DNA of 16,745 bases from Dictyocoela muelleri (GCA_016256075.1 SDVU01000234.1:1-16745); one strand, 5' to 3'; positions 1 to 8,482 are shown, counted from the stretch's first letter. Numbers and translations are program-made. Notes: a model not told the origin generated them from the sequence alone.

Positions 1-92
1 TTTAAAACATAAATATTCATAAAAATTTCATTCAAAATATTAAAACTCATAAGGGTAAAAAATTAAAAATAAATAAAAAATTTATTTTGCTT
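1..92. other. AT-rich stretch, nothing recognised
   Basis: Almost pure A/T sequence. I see no reading frame, tandem unit or match to the other repeats of the window. It lies just outside the hairpin that borders the retroelement fossil. Confidence 0.5.
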
Positions 93-146
93 TTGTTTAG
101 AATGTGGCCCAATTTTTCAAAAAAAATTGGGCCACATTCTAAACAA
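93..146. repeat. Perfect 25-bp hairpin at the edge of the retroelement fossil
   Basis: The left arm 93-117 and right arm 122-146 are exact reverse complements, with a 4-base loop CAAA. The arms contain the relatively GC-rich core GTGGCCCAATTTTT. The reverse-transcriptase-like coding signal starts immediately to the right and none is visible to the left, so the hairpin marks the break point of the fossil. It may be a minimal palindromic insertion or an inverted duplication made at the break. A stem this long and exact in an otherwise decayed region suggests it is younger than the retroelement around it. Confidence 0.85.
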
Positions 147-2080
147 GACCCATTTAAAGCAAGAATACTATCAAGTAAAAATTGACATAAAATCAAAAGA
201 ATTCACTTCATTTTCAATAATGGAATATAAATATAAATTTAATAGGATGCCTTTAGGATTGAAAAACGCTTCTTATTTTTTTCCAAAGAATGATTACTGA
301 AATTTTAAGTGATTTATCTTTTATTAAAATTTTTATTGATGACATTCTAATTTTCAGTCAGACAGAACAAGAACATATAAACACATCAATCAAACTATGT
401 ATAAACTTGCCAAATACAACATAAAAATAAATCCAAATAAATGCAAATTCTTAGAAACATCAGTAAAATACTTAGGTCAGATTATTGATTACAAAAGAAT
501 TAAATCAGATACATCAAGAATTAAACATTTCGAATTTTCTAAACCAAATACAAAAAAAAAATAAGTAAAATTATTAGTACAATCTAATGGTTTAGACCTT
601 ATGTTAAAAATATGAGTAACAAAATATTACCTTTAACAAATTTTTTAACATCGAAAAATAAAAACATTAAATGGTCCAAAATCGAAACTGAAAACTTAAA
701 TTTAATTATAAATGAAATAAAGAAAGAAACACTTCATCATCATCCCAATCCTAACCTACCATATGAAATTTCTACAGATGCGAGTAATCTTGGCGGTGGA
801 GCAGTATTTGTCCAAAATACAAAAACAATAGATTTTTTAGCTGTAAATTCAAAAATTCAGAACTTAACTATACTATTGTAGAAAAGGAATTCTTAATAAT
901 TTTAAAAACTTTGAAATACTATGAATACATCCTTAGAGGATCAAAAATAACTATATTTACATACAATAAAAACTTAATAAATTATCATAACATTGAAAAA
1001 AATAGAATTAGAAACTGGAAATGGTATTTAAAAGACTATAATGTTAATATAAAACACATAAAAAATATCGAAAAGATTGTACCTGATGCATTATCAAGAA
1101 TTTTTTCAATAAAAGACACTCAAATTGACAATTCAGAAATAATAAAGGCACATATAGAATACGGAAACCCTGGTATCACAAAAACACGATACGTCATTCA
1201 TAAATTTTTTAAAAATTACATAACATTAGTAAAATAGTCAAAATCATAAAATCATGTATAATATGTCAAAAAATAAAGCCATACTAATCCAATCATAGCA
1301 AATTAGCGGGTATAACTTTATCAAATTCGTTAAATAAAATTATAGCAACGGATATAGCAGGCCATACACTATAAAATTGAAAATAGAACTATCGAAATTT
1401 TTTATCTTTTAATAATATTCGACATTTTCAAGATATACTGAAATTTTACCTTTATATGACATTAAATCAACAACAGTATTAGAAAAAATCAAAAAATATT
1501 TAAAAAAAAAATAAATCCTAAAATTTTGATGTGTGATTTATGAAAACGATTTAGGGTCGGCATTTTAAGAAAATTATGCAGTGAAAGAGGAATATAAATC
1601 CACTATTCATCACCAAATACATCCACTAATAACGCATTTGCTGAAAGACAGATAAGAACAATTAATGAGATATTAAGATATAAGAAATTTGATAAAAATA
1701 TTAGCGAAATAATACAAACAATTTACAAAAGACTGAATTACATAGTAAATGAAACAACATAATTAAACCCTTATGAAATATATTTCAACAAATGTCTTTT
1801 CTCAAAAGAAATTATTACCCCAAAAATTAATTATGAAAAACTAAGAGTTAAATTTAAAGAAAAATGTTTTGTAACCTTAAAAGAACAAATAAAAAAAGAA
1901 CAAAATATAATTTTAAAGTCAATGAAACAATATTTATTAAAAATAAAATCTTAAGGAAATAAGATTTTTTATGGAATGGTCTATATAAAATACTTGAAAC
2001 AAATAACAATAAAATTTTTTTCAATAGAGGAAATACAGATCAATGGATATCAAAAAGAAACATATGACCTATATTTTGCG
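147..2080 (+). mobile_element. Fossil Ty3/gypsy-type retroelement, pol region (RT, RNase H, integrase)
   Basis: Translated stretches show the pol order of Ty3/gypsy elements. Reverse transcriptase lies at about 150-600, with a YYQVKID-like start, the RMPLGLKNAS block and the FIDD catalytic box at 332-343. RNase H lies at about 720-1120, with STDASNLGGGAVF and, at its end, PDALSRIF. Integrase lies at about 1145-1960, with an HHCC-like zinc-binding start including CIICQK, then a first Asp in TDIAG, a second in MCDLY and the Glu in NNAFAERQI. The order RT-RNaseH-integrase is that of Ty3/gypsy and not of Ty1/copia, where integrase comes first. The part upstream of RT (gag, protease, 5' LTR) is absent. 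It is a broken copy with many breaks (of the order of ten), so it is old and inactive. Confidence 0.88.
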
Positions 2081-2088
2081 GGACAAAG

Positions 2089-2356
2089 TGTTCCGGAAAC
2101 ATTATATCGCCATAAATGCTTCAGAACCAACACAGATTAATTTGATTTAAGTTAATCTAAATAAGTTTCATGTAAACTATATAAGCAACCTAAATTCCCA
2201 ATACATCTCCAATAATGACAAAAAATATTAACCAAAACCAATATACCAAAAAAAACATACAAATACCAAAACAATTACAAATAAATAAAAATCAATTTAC
2301 AATAAAATCTATTTACTTAAAACATTTATATAACTTACCTATTTTAGCTTCGGGCA
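2089..2356 (+). repeat. Candidate 3' LTR of the fossil retroelement
   Basis: The stretch begins TGTTCCGG right after a purine-rich GCGGGACAAAG that could be the polypurine tract, and ends CTTCGGGCA, so it has TG...CA ends with weak inverted similarity. It contains a TATA-like CTATATAAG at 2177-2185 and AATAAA-type signals near 2280. Position, just after the integrase region, is as expected. No second copy is in the window to compare with, so the boundaries are inferred. Confidence 0.4.
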
Positions 2357-2394
2357 ATATTATAGGTAGAGTGATGTTTTAAAATAGAACAGTA

Positions 2395-2660
2395 CCCAAA
2401 TTCCTCTTTCCAAAATTTTATTAGATATTATTTTATACATTTTACAATCCTTTTCAATGTTATTGGTTTCTTTTAATATTTTTGAATTCTTTTTCTATAT
2501 TATTGACACTTTATTCATTATTATTGATCCTGTTTTTCATTATCATAGCCTTTTTCATTATTATTGATCCCATTTTTTCTTTTTATTGACTTCTATCTTC
2601 ATTTTTATTGACTCCCTTTTCATTATTATTGACCTTTTTTTAATAGTACAGTCTTTTTTA
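2395..2660 (+). repeat. Decayed array of the ~22-bp transposon motif
   Basis: About ten degenerate units with a core like TCATTATTATTGA(T/C)CC, spaced roughly 20-22 bases. The core is close to the units of the arrays at 11432, 13592 and 15108 (TTATTATAGACCC), so this is probably a relic of the same transposon family without its transposase. A TACAGTC at 2647-2653 resembles the terminal motif of those elements but could equally be a mutated unit. A SINE-like copy begins directly after it. Confidence 0.6.
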
Positions 2661-2664
2661 TTGA

Positions 2665-3125
2665 GCCAGATAACTCGGTGTTTAACACAATTAAATGTAA
2701 AATTTGAGTATCGAAGTTTTAATCCCGCTGACATCATCATTAATAAATAATGAGGGAATGAATTTAAAACAGTCAAAAAAAAAGGAATATAGTATTAATA
2801 TACTGTTGTTCCAGAGTGGTATAACTGCTTAAGACTTGTTCTAATATCACGATGAATCAGAAGAGACTATCCTAGGTGTGGATATGAGTGCGGCGACGCG
2901 TCACGATAAAAGTAAAGAAAAATAAAAATTCATGAAAAAGCTACCAATTACCTTTATTAAGCTGAGTCATTGATAAAACAGAAAAAGCGTATAAAGCTTT
3001 GCTTCTATGTATCTTAGGGAGTGACGTATTATTGAAACGCCAGGAACCCAGGGGGTTTAAATACTTGTTGGAGACAACTCTGCAAGTTAGCAGCTACAGA
3101 TGTTTTAAGCATGTAATATATATAT
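2665..3125 (+). repeat. SINE-like dispersed repeat, copy 1
   Basis: A roughly 450-bp repeat present in six copies in this window. The order of shared blocks is: a tRNA-like head of about 70 bases, AATATACTGTTGTT, a block like GATTAAGACTTGGTCTAAT, GCGGCGAC-CATCTCG, CTGAGTCATTGATAAAAC, GTGACGTATTATTG, GGAGACAACTCT, and an AT-rich tail after GCATGTAATATAT. In this copy the B-box region is eroded. It is tail-to-tail with copy 2. Copies differ clearly from each other (about two thirds to three quarters alike by eye), so they are old. Confidence 0.75.
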
Positions 3126-3141
3126 GTCTATTTCTAAATAT

Positions 3142-3595
3142 CTATATATATTACATTGTGACAATATCAATGATTCTAACCCTGAGAGTTGTCACAAATT
3201 GTGACCTTTAGACCTTTGATTCCCGGTGTTCCAGTAATAGTTTACTACTAATCTACCAAGAGGCTCGGCTGTATACGTGATTTCCATTTAATCATTATAT
3301 CAACAGGCTGCAGGTAATAAGAGGTCTTTCATGTTTTTTTATCTTAACTATCTATTTTGGCAAGATGTATCGTCACGAATCCCTACATATAGGTAGTTAC
3401 CTTCTGATTCATTGTGATATTAGAACAAGCTCTATCAGCTATACCACACTGAACAAGTGTATATTACTACAATAATTTTATATAATTATTGACCGCTTAA
3501 TGTTATTCTAAATTATTTATTAAAATAGCGTTAGTGGTATTCGAACCTCTATACTTAAATGAAACATTAAAAAGTATTATCAAGTGAGCTGTTCC
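3142..3595 (-). repeat. SINE-like dispersed repeat, copy 2 (inverted)
   Basis: Read on the minus strand from 3595, this copy has the best tRNA-like head of the family: AGCTCACTTGATAATAC fits a tRNA D-arm/A-box, then ACTTTTTAATG resembles a tRNA-Lys anticodon loop, then the B-box GGTTCGAATACC (complement of 3535-3546). All later blocks of copy 1 follow in order, ending in the tail TTGT-CACAATGTAATATAT. Only about 16 AT-rich bases separate its tail from that of copy 1. Confidence 0.72.
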
Positions 3596-3599
3596 TTTC

Positions 3600-3910
3600 T
3601 AAAAAGCCTTAGCATATGTACACACTATTTTTAAATACTTTAAAATTTAATTAGGCCATATTTAAAATTTAATCCTTCTTATGATTTGTCTCTCACTCAG
3701 ATTTAAAATTAGTTTGTACTTTATTAAAATAGCACCAAAGATTTTATACCAATGTTATATTTATTGAAAACCGACTTAAAAAAATTATAAATATCTTTAT
3801 TCTACATTATATAAATTACACAGTAATATTTTTTCAAATAAATATTTCATTTTTAGAAGATTAAAAAACAAACATGAATTGTGGTTTTTTCTCAAAATTT
3901 TAAAGTATAA
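3600..3910. other. AT-rich intergenic stretch, nothing recognised
   Basis: No convincing reading frame, tandem repeat or long inverted repeat seen on either strand. Confidence 0.5.
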
Positions 3911-4066
3911 ATAACTTAGCGATTAATAATCTTGAAATGTAAATTCAAAAATGGTAGTTTAAATCCTTCTGGATTAAATTTATTAAAATCAATTGGTAAG
4001 ATTAAATAGTCTAAACTATAACAATAATATACAGTTGTTCCAGTGTGGTATAATCGATTATTAGTT
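3911..4066 (+). repeat. SINE-like dispersed repeat, copy 3 (3'-truncated)
   Basis: Matches the first ~150 bases of the family only: TTAGCGATTAATAATCTTGAAATG corresponds in two pieces to the A-box and anticodon-like region, GTAGTTTAAATCC to the B-box region, and ATATACAGTTGTTCCAGTGTGGTATAA to the next block, read here in parts. It stops about 60 bases before copy 4. Loss of the 3' part is the reverse of the usual 5' truncation of reverse-transcribed repeats. Confidence 0.55.
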
Positions 4067-4128
4067 TGTAAAAATGGCAATTAAGCTGAATTTGCCCTTC
4101 GAGATCTGCGAGTTTAAGGCGGTGGTGA

Positions 4129-4574
4129 TGGCCCGATAGCACGATATTTAACACTCTTGAATGTGAAATTAAACTATAGAATCCCATGACGACACTTTAA
4201 TACATAATTATACAATGAAATTAAACGGTTAAAAACTATAGAAGTATGTATTAATTGCTGTTGTGACAGTGTGGTGTAGTTGATTAAGGTTTGGTCTAAC
4301 ATTGCAATGAAACATAATATACGCTCCTAGGTGTTAGGACACTATGGCGACTCATCTCTGTAAAAAGCAGTTAAAAGGCACCATTAAAAGTTACCAATTA
4401 CCCGTATCCTGCTGAGTCATTAATAAAATGAAAAACCCGTTTATATATCTGTGCTTCTAGGTAGCATACTATGACATATTATTAGAACATGAATAACCAA
4501 ATGTCAATGGACCAAGGTTGGAGACAAATCTCCAAATTGGCAGATATTAATGTTGTCAGCGTGTAATAAATATA
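4129..4574 (+). repeat. SINE-like dispersed repeat, copy 4
   Basis: Same block order as copy 1: the head has AACACTCTTGAATG (tRNA-Lys-like anticodon loop) but an eroded B-box, AGAATCCCATG. Then TTGATTAAGG-TTTGGTCTAA, GGCGACTCATCTC, CTGCTGAGTCATTAATAAAA, GACATATTATTAGAAC, GGAGACAAATCT and the tail GCGTGTAATAAATAT follow. Confidence 0.75.
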
Positions 4575-4579
4575 AGGTA

Positions 4580-5070
4580 GTGGCGACTCAAGGGAAAAAT
4601 ATTACATATATTATAATTTTATGGATGGCCTACAATTGCTTTATCCTTTGGAATATTTGGTAATGCATAAATCAATTTTTCAAAATTAAAAAATTAAAAA
4701 ATTAAAAGTTTAAGAATGAGTTATTAAATTGAACATCAAAAACAATAGTGTATATTAATGTTTTTATACAACCCTAGTAATTAGAAATTGGGAATATTAC
4801 AATTATGTATATTTTTTTTCTAAAATATTGTTTTTAAATCATATTTAATACCTTTAACATTTTTTTTAAATTGTTTTAGATAAACAAAAAAAATAATAGT
4901 TATAATGAGAAGAGATTTAATTGGCTTTATTGTAAATATCTTTTCAGATTAAAACTTTGCATTTCTAAATAATACTATTTAGAACATTTAGTTAATCCTA
5001 ATTAAGTAATAACCAAATTTATATTCTTATTCGAGGAATTACTAATTTTAGTAATTTCGAAGGATTTCTA
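4580..5070. other. AT-rich stretch upstream of the secreted-protein gene
   Basis: Long A and T runs and short direct repeats such as AAATTAAA. No coding signal, tandem array or long palindrome is visible. Confidence 0.5.
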
Positions 5071-5078
5071 GAACTTTA

Positions 5079-5090
5079 AAAATATATAAG
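5079..5090 (+). promoter_or_regulatory. TATA-like element before the secreted-protein gene
   Basis: AAAATATATAAG lies about 20 bases before the ATG at 5110. If it is a true TATA box the transcript leader would be extremely short or absent, as is common in microsporidia. Unlike the starts at 7676, 11606 and 13829, there is no CCC run between it and the ATG. Confidence 0.4.
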
Positions 5091-5109
5091 AGTACAGGTT
5101 TTCATAACA

Positions 5110-6003
5110 ATGCAAAAAATTCTTTTTTTCATTCTCTCAACAATCTGTGACTTAGTGACAGTTGTAAAATCAGACATTTCACCTATGGAAACTCTCAAAA
5201 AGTATAACTTCACAGGTGTTATGGCTACTTCGGACAATATAAGCTATCTCACTGACTATCTTAACAGAAATGAATTATCAAGTGCCGGTGTTATTGGTTG
5301 GAATAGTCAAACCATTGATATGGTGTTAAGTTCAGATACTCTCACACCATATGATCCATTGACTAATCCATGTGAATTTACATTCGTTATCTTTAAATAT
5401 CCTGAAAAAGCAAAATGTTATGAGTTTAAATCAAGTGGTAAGGATATTAATGAGAGGAATTATTGTCTAACTAATGAAAAATATAATGAATTAAAATCAG
5501 AGGAGTTGGATTCAAACTTGAATCAAGAAAAATTACAAGAAACTAACAATTGCTTATCCATGAAACTACCATTGAACGATTTCTATTTGCGCCCACAAAT
5601 AAGAAATTGTGTCAAAGAAACAATTAAATGTAATGAAAAGGTGCCTATCAAGATGAATTTTCAAAGAAATAAATGTTTAAATAACTCATTAAAAACTGAA
5701 CATTATATGAATAACATACCTTATTGGTTTAAAAAATTAAAAAATGATCATTGTGATGAAACGTGCTTTAAAGTAGTTGAAGAACAAAAACCTTGTTTTA
5801 AACATCTTAATTTGTTTAATTTGAATGATAAACACTGCCTATGTTTATCAAAAAATAGTAATAAAATGGAAACAAATAATCTGCCAAATTCAAATTCCGA
5901 TAATAACTGCCCATTATTATCTGAATTTAACATAAAAATATTATGTGATGAAAAATTAAGACCCATCCCAAAGATTTACGATGAAATTGTTAGTAAAAGT
6001 TAA
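5110..6003 (+). CDS. Secreted cysteine-rich protein, unknown family
   Basis: A 297-residue intact frame, by far the longest in the window and with no repeat overlapping it. The start MQKILFFILSTICDLVTVVKS reads, in pieces, as an N-terminal basic residue plus a hydrophobic core and a small-residue cleavage point near residue 21, so a signal peptide is likely; there is no later membrane segment and no GPI-type tail. After cleavage, 14 cysteines remain (88, 103, 119, 148, 167, 174, 189, 215, 219, 229, 243, 245, 267, 279), an even number that would fit disulfide bonds. Most lie in the second half, with HCDETC and HCLC pairs. Three N-glycosylation sequons occur (Asn33, Asn43, Asn191). The N-terminal ~100 residues are less cysteine-rich and look folded. 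I recognise no family. In an intracellular parasite it could be a secreted or surface/spore-wall protein, which is inference only. Confidence 0.8.
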   Translation: MQKILFFILSTICDLVTVVKSDISPMETLKKYNFTGVMATSDNISYLTDYLNRNELSSAGVIGWNSQTIDMVLSSDTLTPYDPLTNPCEFTFVIFKYPEKAKCYEFKSSGKDINERNYCLTNEKYNELKSEELDSNLNQEKLQETNNCLSMKLPLNDFYLRPQIRNCVKETIKCNEKVPIKMNFQRNKCLNNSLKTEHYMNNIPYWFKKLKNDHCDETCFKVVEEQKPCFKHLNLFNLNDKHCLCLSKNSNKMETNNLPNSNSDNNCPLLSEFNIKILCDEKLRPIPKIYDEIVSKS

Positions 6004-6013
6004 AGTTGATTAA

Positions 6014-6056
6014 AAAGTTGAAAATAAAGAAGTTGAAAATAAAAAAGTTGAAAAAA
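6014..6056 (+). terminator. 3' flank with tandem AAGTTGAAAATAAA units and poly(A) signals
   Basis: Three tandem units of about 15 bases, AAGTTGAAAATAA(A/G), start 10 bases after the stop codon of the secreted-protein gene. They carry AATAAA at 6023-6028 and 6038-6043, and a T-rich run follows. This is a plausible mRNA 3'-end region; the repeat may just be slippage. Confidence 0.45.
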
Positions 6057-6169
6057 TTTTTTTTTATTTTGTTTATTTAAATCGTAATTAAAAAATTATA
6101 TTTTTTAATGATCAAATATTTTTTGACTTAAAAATTTATTGGGTTAAAAATTTAATAAATTCAATTTCA

Positions 6170-6626
6170 CGGCCAGGTTGTTAGCGTTAACACTCTTAAA
6201 TGTAAAATTTAAGTATCTAGGTTCGGCTCCTGCTGATATCACTCACAATAAATAACGAGGGGATGACATAAAGCGGCCAAAACTATAGAAATATAGTATC
6301 AATATACTGTTGTTACGGTGTTTTATAGCTGATTAAGACTTGGTCTAATATGATAATGAAGCAGAAGGGACTCTCCTAGATGTGGAGATGAGTGCGGCAA
6401 CGCATCTCGTAAAAAGTAGTGAAAAATAAAAATATCATGAAAATGCCTCTAATTACCTGTATCCTGCCGAGTCATTGATAAAACGAAGATCGCGTATACA
6501 GCTGGCTTCTTGTTAGCTTAGGAAGTGACGTATTATTGGAACACCAAGAACCAAAGGTATAAAGAATATGGTTGGTGACAACTCTACGGGTTGGCAGCTA
6601 TGAATGTTGCCAGCATGTAATATATA
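6170..6626 (+). repeat. SINE-like dispersed repeat, copy 5 (best-preserved plus-strand copy)
   Basis: The head has GGTTGTTAGCGTTAAC at 6176-6191 (A-box-like), ACTCTTAAATG at 6192-6202 (like the tRNA-Lys CUU anticodon loop), and GGTTCGGCTCC at 6220-6230, one base away from the B-box consensus GGTTCGANTCC. All body blocks follow: GATTAAGACTTGGTCTAAT, GCGGCAACGCATCTCG, CTGCCGAGTCATTGATAAAA, AAGTGACGTATTATTGGAAC, GGTGACAACTCT, and the tail CAGCATGTAATATATAAAC. It starts about 165 bases after the secreted-protein gene. Confidence 0.78.
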
Positions 6627-6629
6627 AAC

Positions 6630-7400
6630 TATAATATATAGAACAAAGAGATAATTTTTTCAAAAATATGCTATTTTAAAACATATGTCGGACTTTATGG
6701 AAAAGGTTTTAAATTTAAAAAATTATAATTTATAAAAATGCCTTTATATTTTCTCTATAATCATTTTTTGCTATTTTATTTGCTTTTTATGTTTTTTTAT
6801 TTTTTTTTGATTTTTTACGGAGAGAAAATTAGTACAGCTCTGTCCATGGAGAATTTTATTACAGATCCGAAATTTCTGATATAAATACAGATCTGAAAAG
6901 TTATTTCCCATTTATTTCTTTCAGCCGTTTGCGTGTTGGTAAGGATTTCATATTACAACAAAGGGTTTAGAAGTATGACACGGTTCTCCGAATAAATATT
7001 TTCTCACTCCACATCCGACTATTCTTGAAATTAAAGAAGAATTAAAAAGCAGCATGTTAATGTCGAGAGCAGGATAAATAAAATTTTTATAAAAAATAAA
7101 AAACAAGATTATGTTTGTGATTTTGATTTGAAAAGACTGTTCAGGATTATGATATTGTGTGGGGGTTGAGTATTTAAGAAGAATAGGGTTAATTAAAAAT
7201 TAATTTCAATTTTTTGAATTTTGAGTTTTTTTTAAAATGTATTTTATTAGAAAAAATCGATATTTGATAAAACGCCGGATTATGAAATAAAATACTATCG
7301 TAAGTACCTTTAAAATTATAAATTTTTCAACTAAAATTGCTTTAAATCAAATTAACTAAAATGAGTTAATTAGATGTTTTTTAATATTATTATAAGATAA
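6630..7400. other. Non-coding AT-rich stretch, nothing firmly recognised
   Basis: No coding signal. Positions 6835-7000 are less AT-rich and contain AGATCCGAAATTTC and ACAGATCTGAAAAG, a weak inverted pair, which may be an eroded element. I cannot assign it. Confidence 0.4.
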
Positions 7401-7401
7401 A

Positions 7402-7647
7402 ATGATTTATAGAAATTCAATAAATTTTTTATCTCTTTTTTATTTTCTAAATATCTTATCATATATAACTATTATCAATTGTATTATTAATTGTATTATC
7501 AATTTTATTATCAATTGTATTATCAATTGTATTATTAATTGTATTATCAATTTTATTATCAATTGTATTATCAATTGTATTATCAATTGTATTATCAATT
7601 GTTTTATCAATTATTTTATCAATTATTCTGATTTTATAAAAATTTAA
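7402..7647 (+). CDS. Doubtful ORF made mostly of a 12-bp minisatellite
   Basis: An 81-codon frame with a hydrophobic start (residues 1-24) followed by about thirteen IIN(C/F) tetrapeptides and a short end. Because the repeat unit is 12 bases long it keeps frame on both strands, and the minus strand is also open across it (TIDN repeats). Openness is therefore not evidence of coding. There is no CCC signal at its ATG. If translated it would be an insoluble, Ile/Asn/Cys-rich peptide. I think it is more likely non-coding. Confidence 0.15.
   Translation: MIYRNSINFLSLFYFLNILSYITIINCIINCIINFIINCIINCIINCIINFIINCIINCIINCIINCFINYFINYSDFIKI
7471..7626 (+). repeat. 12-bp minisatellite, about 13 units of ATTATCAATTGT
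   Basis: Tandem units of ATTATCAATTGT with a few alternative units (ATTATTAATTGT, ATTATCAATTTT, and TTTTATCAATTA at the end). The variants recur in an ordered pattern, suggesting duplication of multi-unit blocks. The array ends 50 bases before the start of the small coiled-coil gene. Confidence 0.92.
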
Positions 7648-7650
7648 TTT

Positions 7651-7675
7651 ATATAAAAAAATAAAACAACCCCTC
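7651..7675 (+). promoter_or_regulatory. TATA-like box plus CCCC start signal for the 61-codon gene
   Basis: ATATAAAAAAATAAAAC (7651-7667) is followed by CCCC at 7670-7673, only two bases before the ATG at 7676. A CCC-type motif just before the start codon, with almost no 5' leader, is a described feature of microsporidian genes. It is the main reason for calling the downstream short frame real. Confidence 0.5.
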
Positions 7676-7861
7676 ATGAATGAATCGGTTTTCGAGAACT
7701 TAAAAAATAGATTATTAGAAATTTTGAAAAATCTAAATAACACGATGCAACTTTTAAAAGAAAACAAAAATAAATCCAAAGATTCATTACAAATGACGCT
7801 TATTGAAATTAAAAGTTTTCAAAAAGAAATAAATGATATTTATAATGATAATAAAGATTAA
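7676..7861 (+). CDS. Small coiled-coil protein (61 residues), unknown
   Basis: Residues 4-58 form a charged, leucine/isoleucine-rich helix pattern (FENLKNRLLEILKNLNN, then TLIEIKSFQKEINDIY) with hydrophobic residues spaced 3-4 apart, so one or two amphipathic helices or a short coiled coil. It has no cysteine, signal peptide or membrane segment. The frame is intact, is preceded by the TATA/CCCC signal, and has an AATAAA overlapping its stop region (7852-7857). The size and shape would suit a small subunit of a larger complex (for example kinetochore, Mediator or tethering complexes), but I cannot name one. A chance frame in AT-rich DNA remains possible. Confidence 0.5.
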   Translation: MNESVFENLKNRLLEILKNLNNTMQLLKENKNKSKDSLQMTLIEIKSFQKEINDIYNDNKD

Positions 7862-7883
7862 TATCAATTAAATCTTATATTTC

Positions 7884-7957
7884 AAATGAAATCTAATGAT
7901 GACAAAATTTTTTTTCCAAAATGGATAATTGTCATAGTTAGTCTGAAGATTTCATTT
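7884..7957. terminator. Imperfect hairpin after the 61-codon gene
   Basis: AAATGAAATCT (7884-7894) pairs with AGATTTCATTT (7947-7957), and ATGACAA (7899-7905) with TTGTCAT (7929-7935), with an asymmetric bulge between. It lies 23 bases after the stop codon, so it could be a 3'-end structure; it could also be a tiny eroded palindromic insertion like others in the window. Confidence 0.45.
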
Positions 7958-8036
7958 AATTATTTTTATTTAATAAGTAAAAATTTATGTTTTAGAATAA
8001 TTTTTAATTAATCATTAAATTTTTAATTGAGAATAT

Positions 8037-8482
8037 GGGCAATTGGCATAAAAGTTAACACTTTTAAAAGAAAATTTAAGTATCGTGGTTCGAAATACTG
8101 ACGCAGCATTAATAAAAAAAATCATTATTGATTTTAAGCGGTCAGTAATTATATAAATATAACTTAATGTATATTTTTTTTATTGCGGCATGTCTGATTA
8201 AGACTTTTTCTAATGTGATATTGAAAAAAGAACTTAGTTAGATTAGAGATTGGTGCGGCTACTCATCTCGGTGAGAAGTATTGAAATTAAAAAAAATGAA
8301 AAAGCCATTAATTGCATGTCTCCTGCTGATTAATTGATAAAACGAGAATCGTGTATAGAACTGGACCTCTGGGTACCTTAAGAGTGACGTATAAGGTGAA
8401 ATTTAGAATCACAGTGTTAAAAAAGAGTTTGGATAGGACTCTGAGGGTTACAAATTTTACTTTAGCAAGTAATATATATATA
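8037..8482 (+). repeat. SINE-like dispersed repeat, copy 6
   Basis: Head with ATTGGCATAAAAGTTAACAC, then CACTTTTAAAAG (tRNA-Lys-like loop) and GGTTCGAAATAC in the B-box place. Body blocks follow: GATTAAGACTTTTTCTAAT, GTGCGGCTACTCATCTCG, CTGCTGATTAATTGATAAAAC in two parts, AAGAGTGACGTATAA, GATAGGACTCTGAGGGTTA and tail CAAGTAATATATATA. The 3' third is the most diverged of all copies. Overlapping frames on both strands here are by-products of the repeat. Confidence 0.72.

Noticed and set aside
2647-2653. TACAGTC as the left end of a further DNA transposon
   Set aside because: The 22-bp array lies on the wrong side and a SINE-like copy starts 12 bases later; a mutated array unit explains it as well.
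2561-2776. Minus-strand frame of 71 codons
   Set aside because: It lies across the decayed 22-bp array and the head of a SINE-like copy; its residues follow the repeats.
2999-3211. Plus-strand frame of 70 codons
   Set aside because: It falls within the tail-to-tail SINE-like pair and is not conserved in frame in the other copies.
3535-3595. A functional tRNA gene on the minus strand
   Set aside because: A and B boxes are present, but the acceptor stem does not close and the sequence runs on into the repeat body shared by other copies.
5748-5966. Minus-strand frame of 72 codons
   Set aside because: Antisense shadow of the secreted cysteine-rich gene.
7459-7779. Minus-strand frame of 106 codons with TIDN repeats
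   Set aside because: The 12-base repeat keeps all frames open by period, and the rest is antisense to the small coiled-coil gene.
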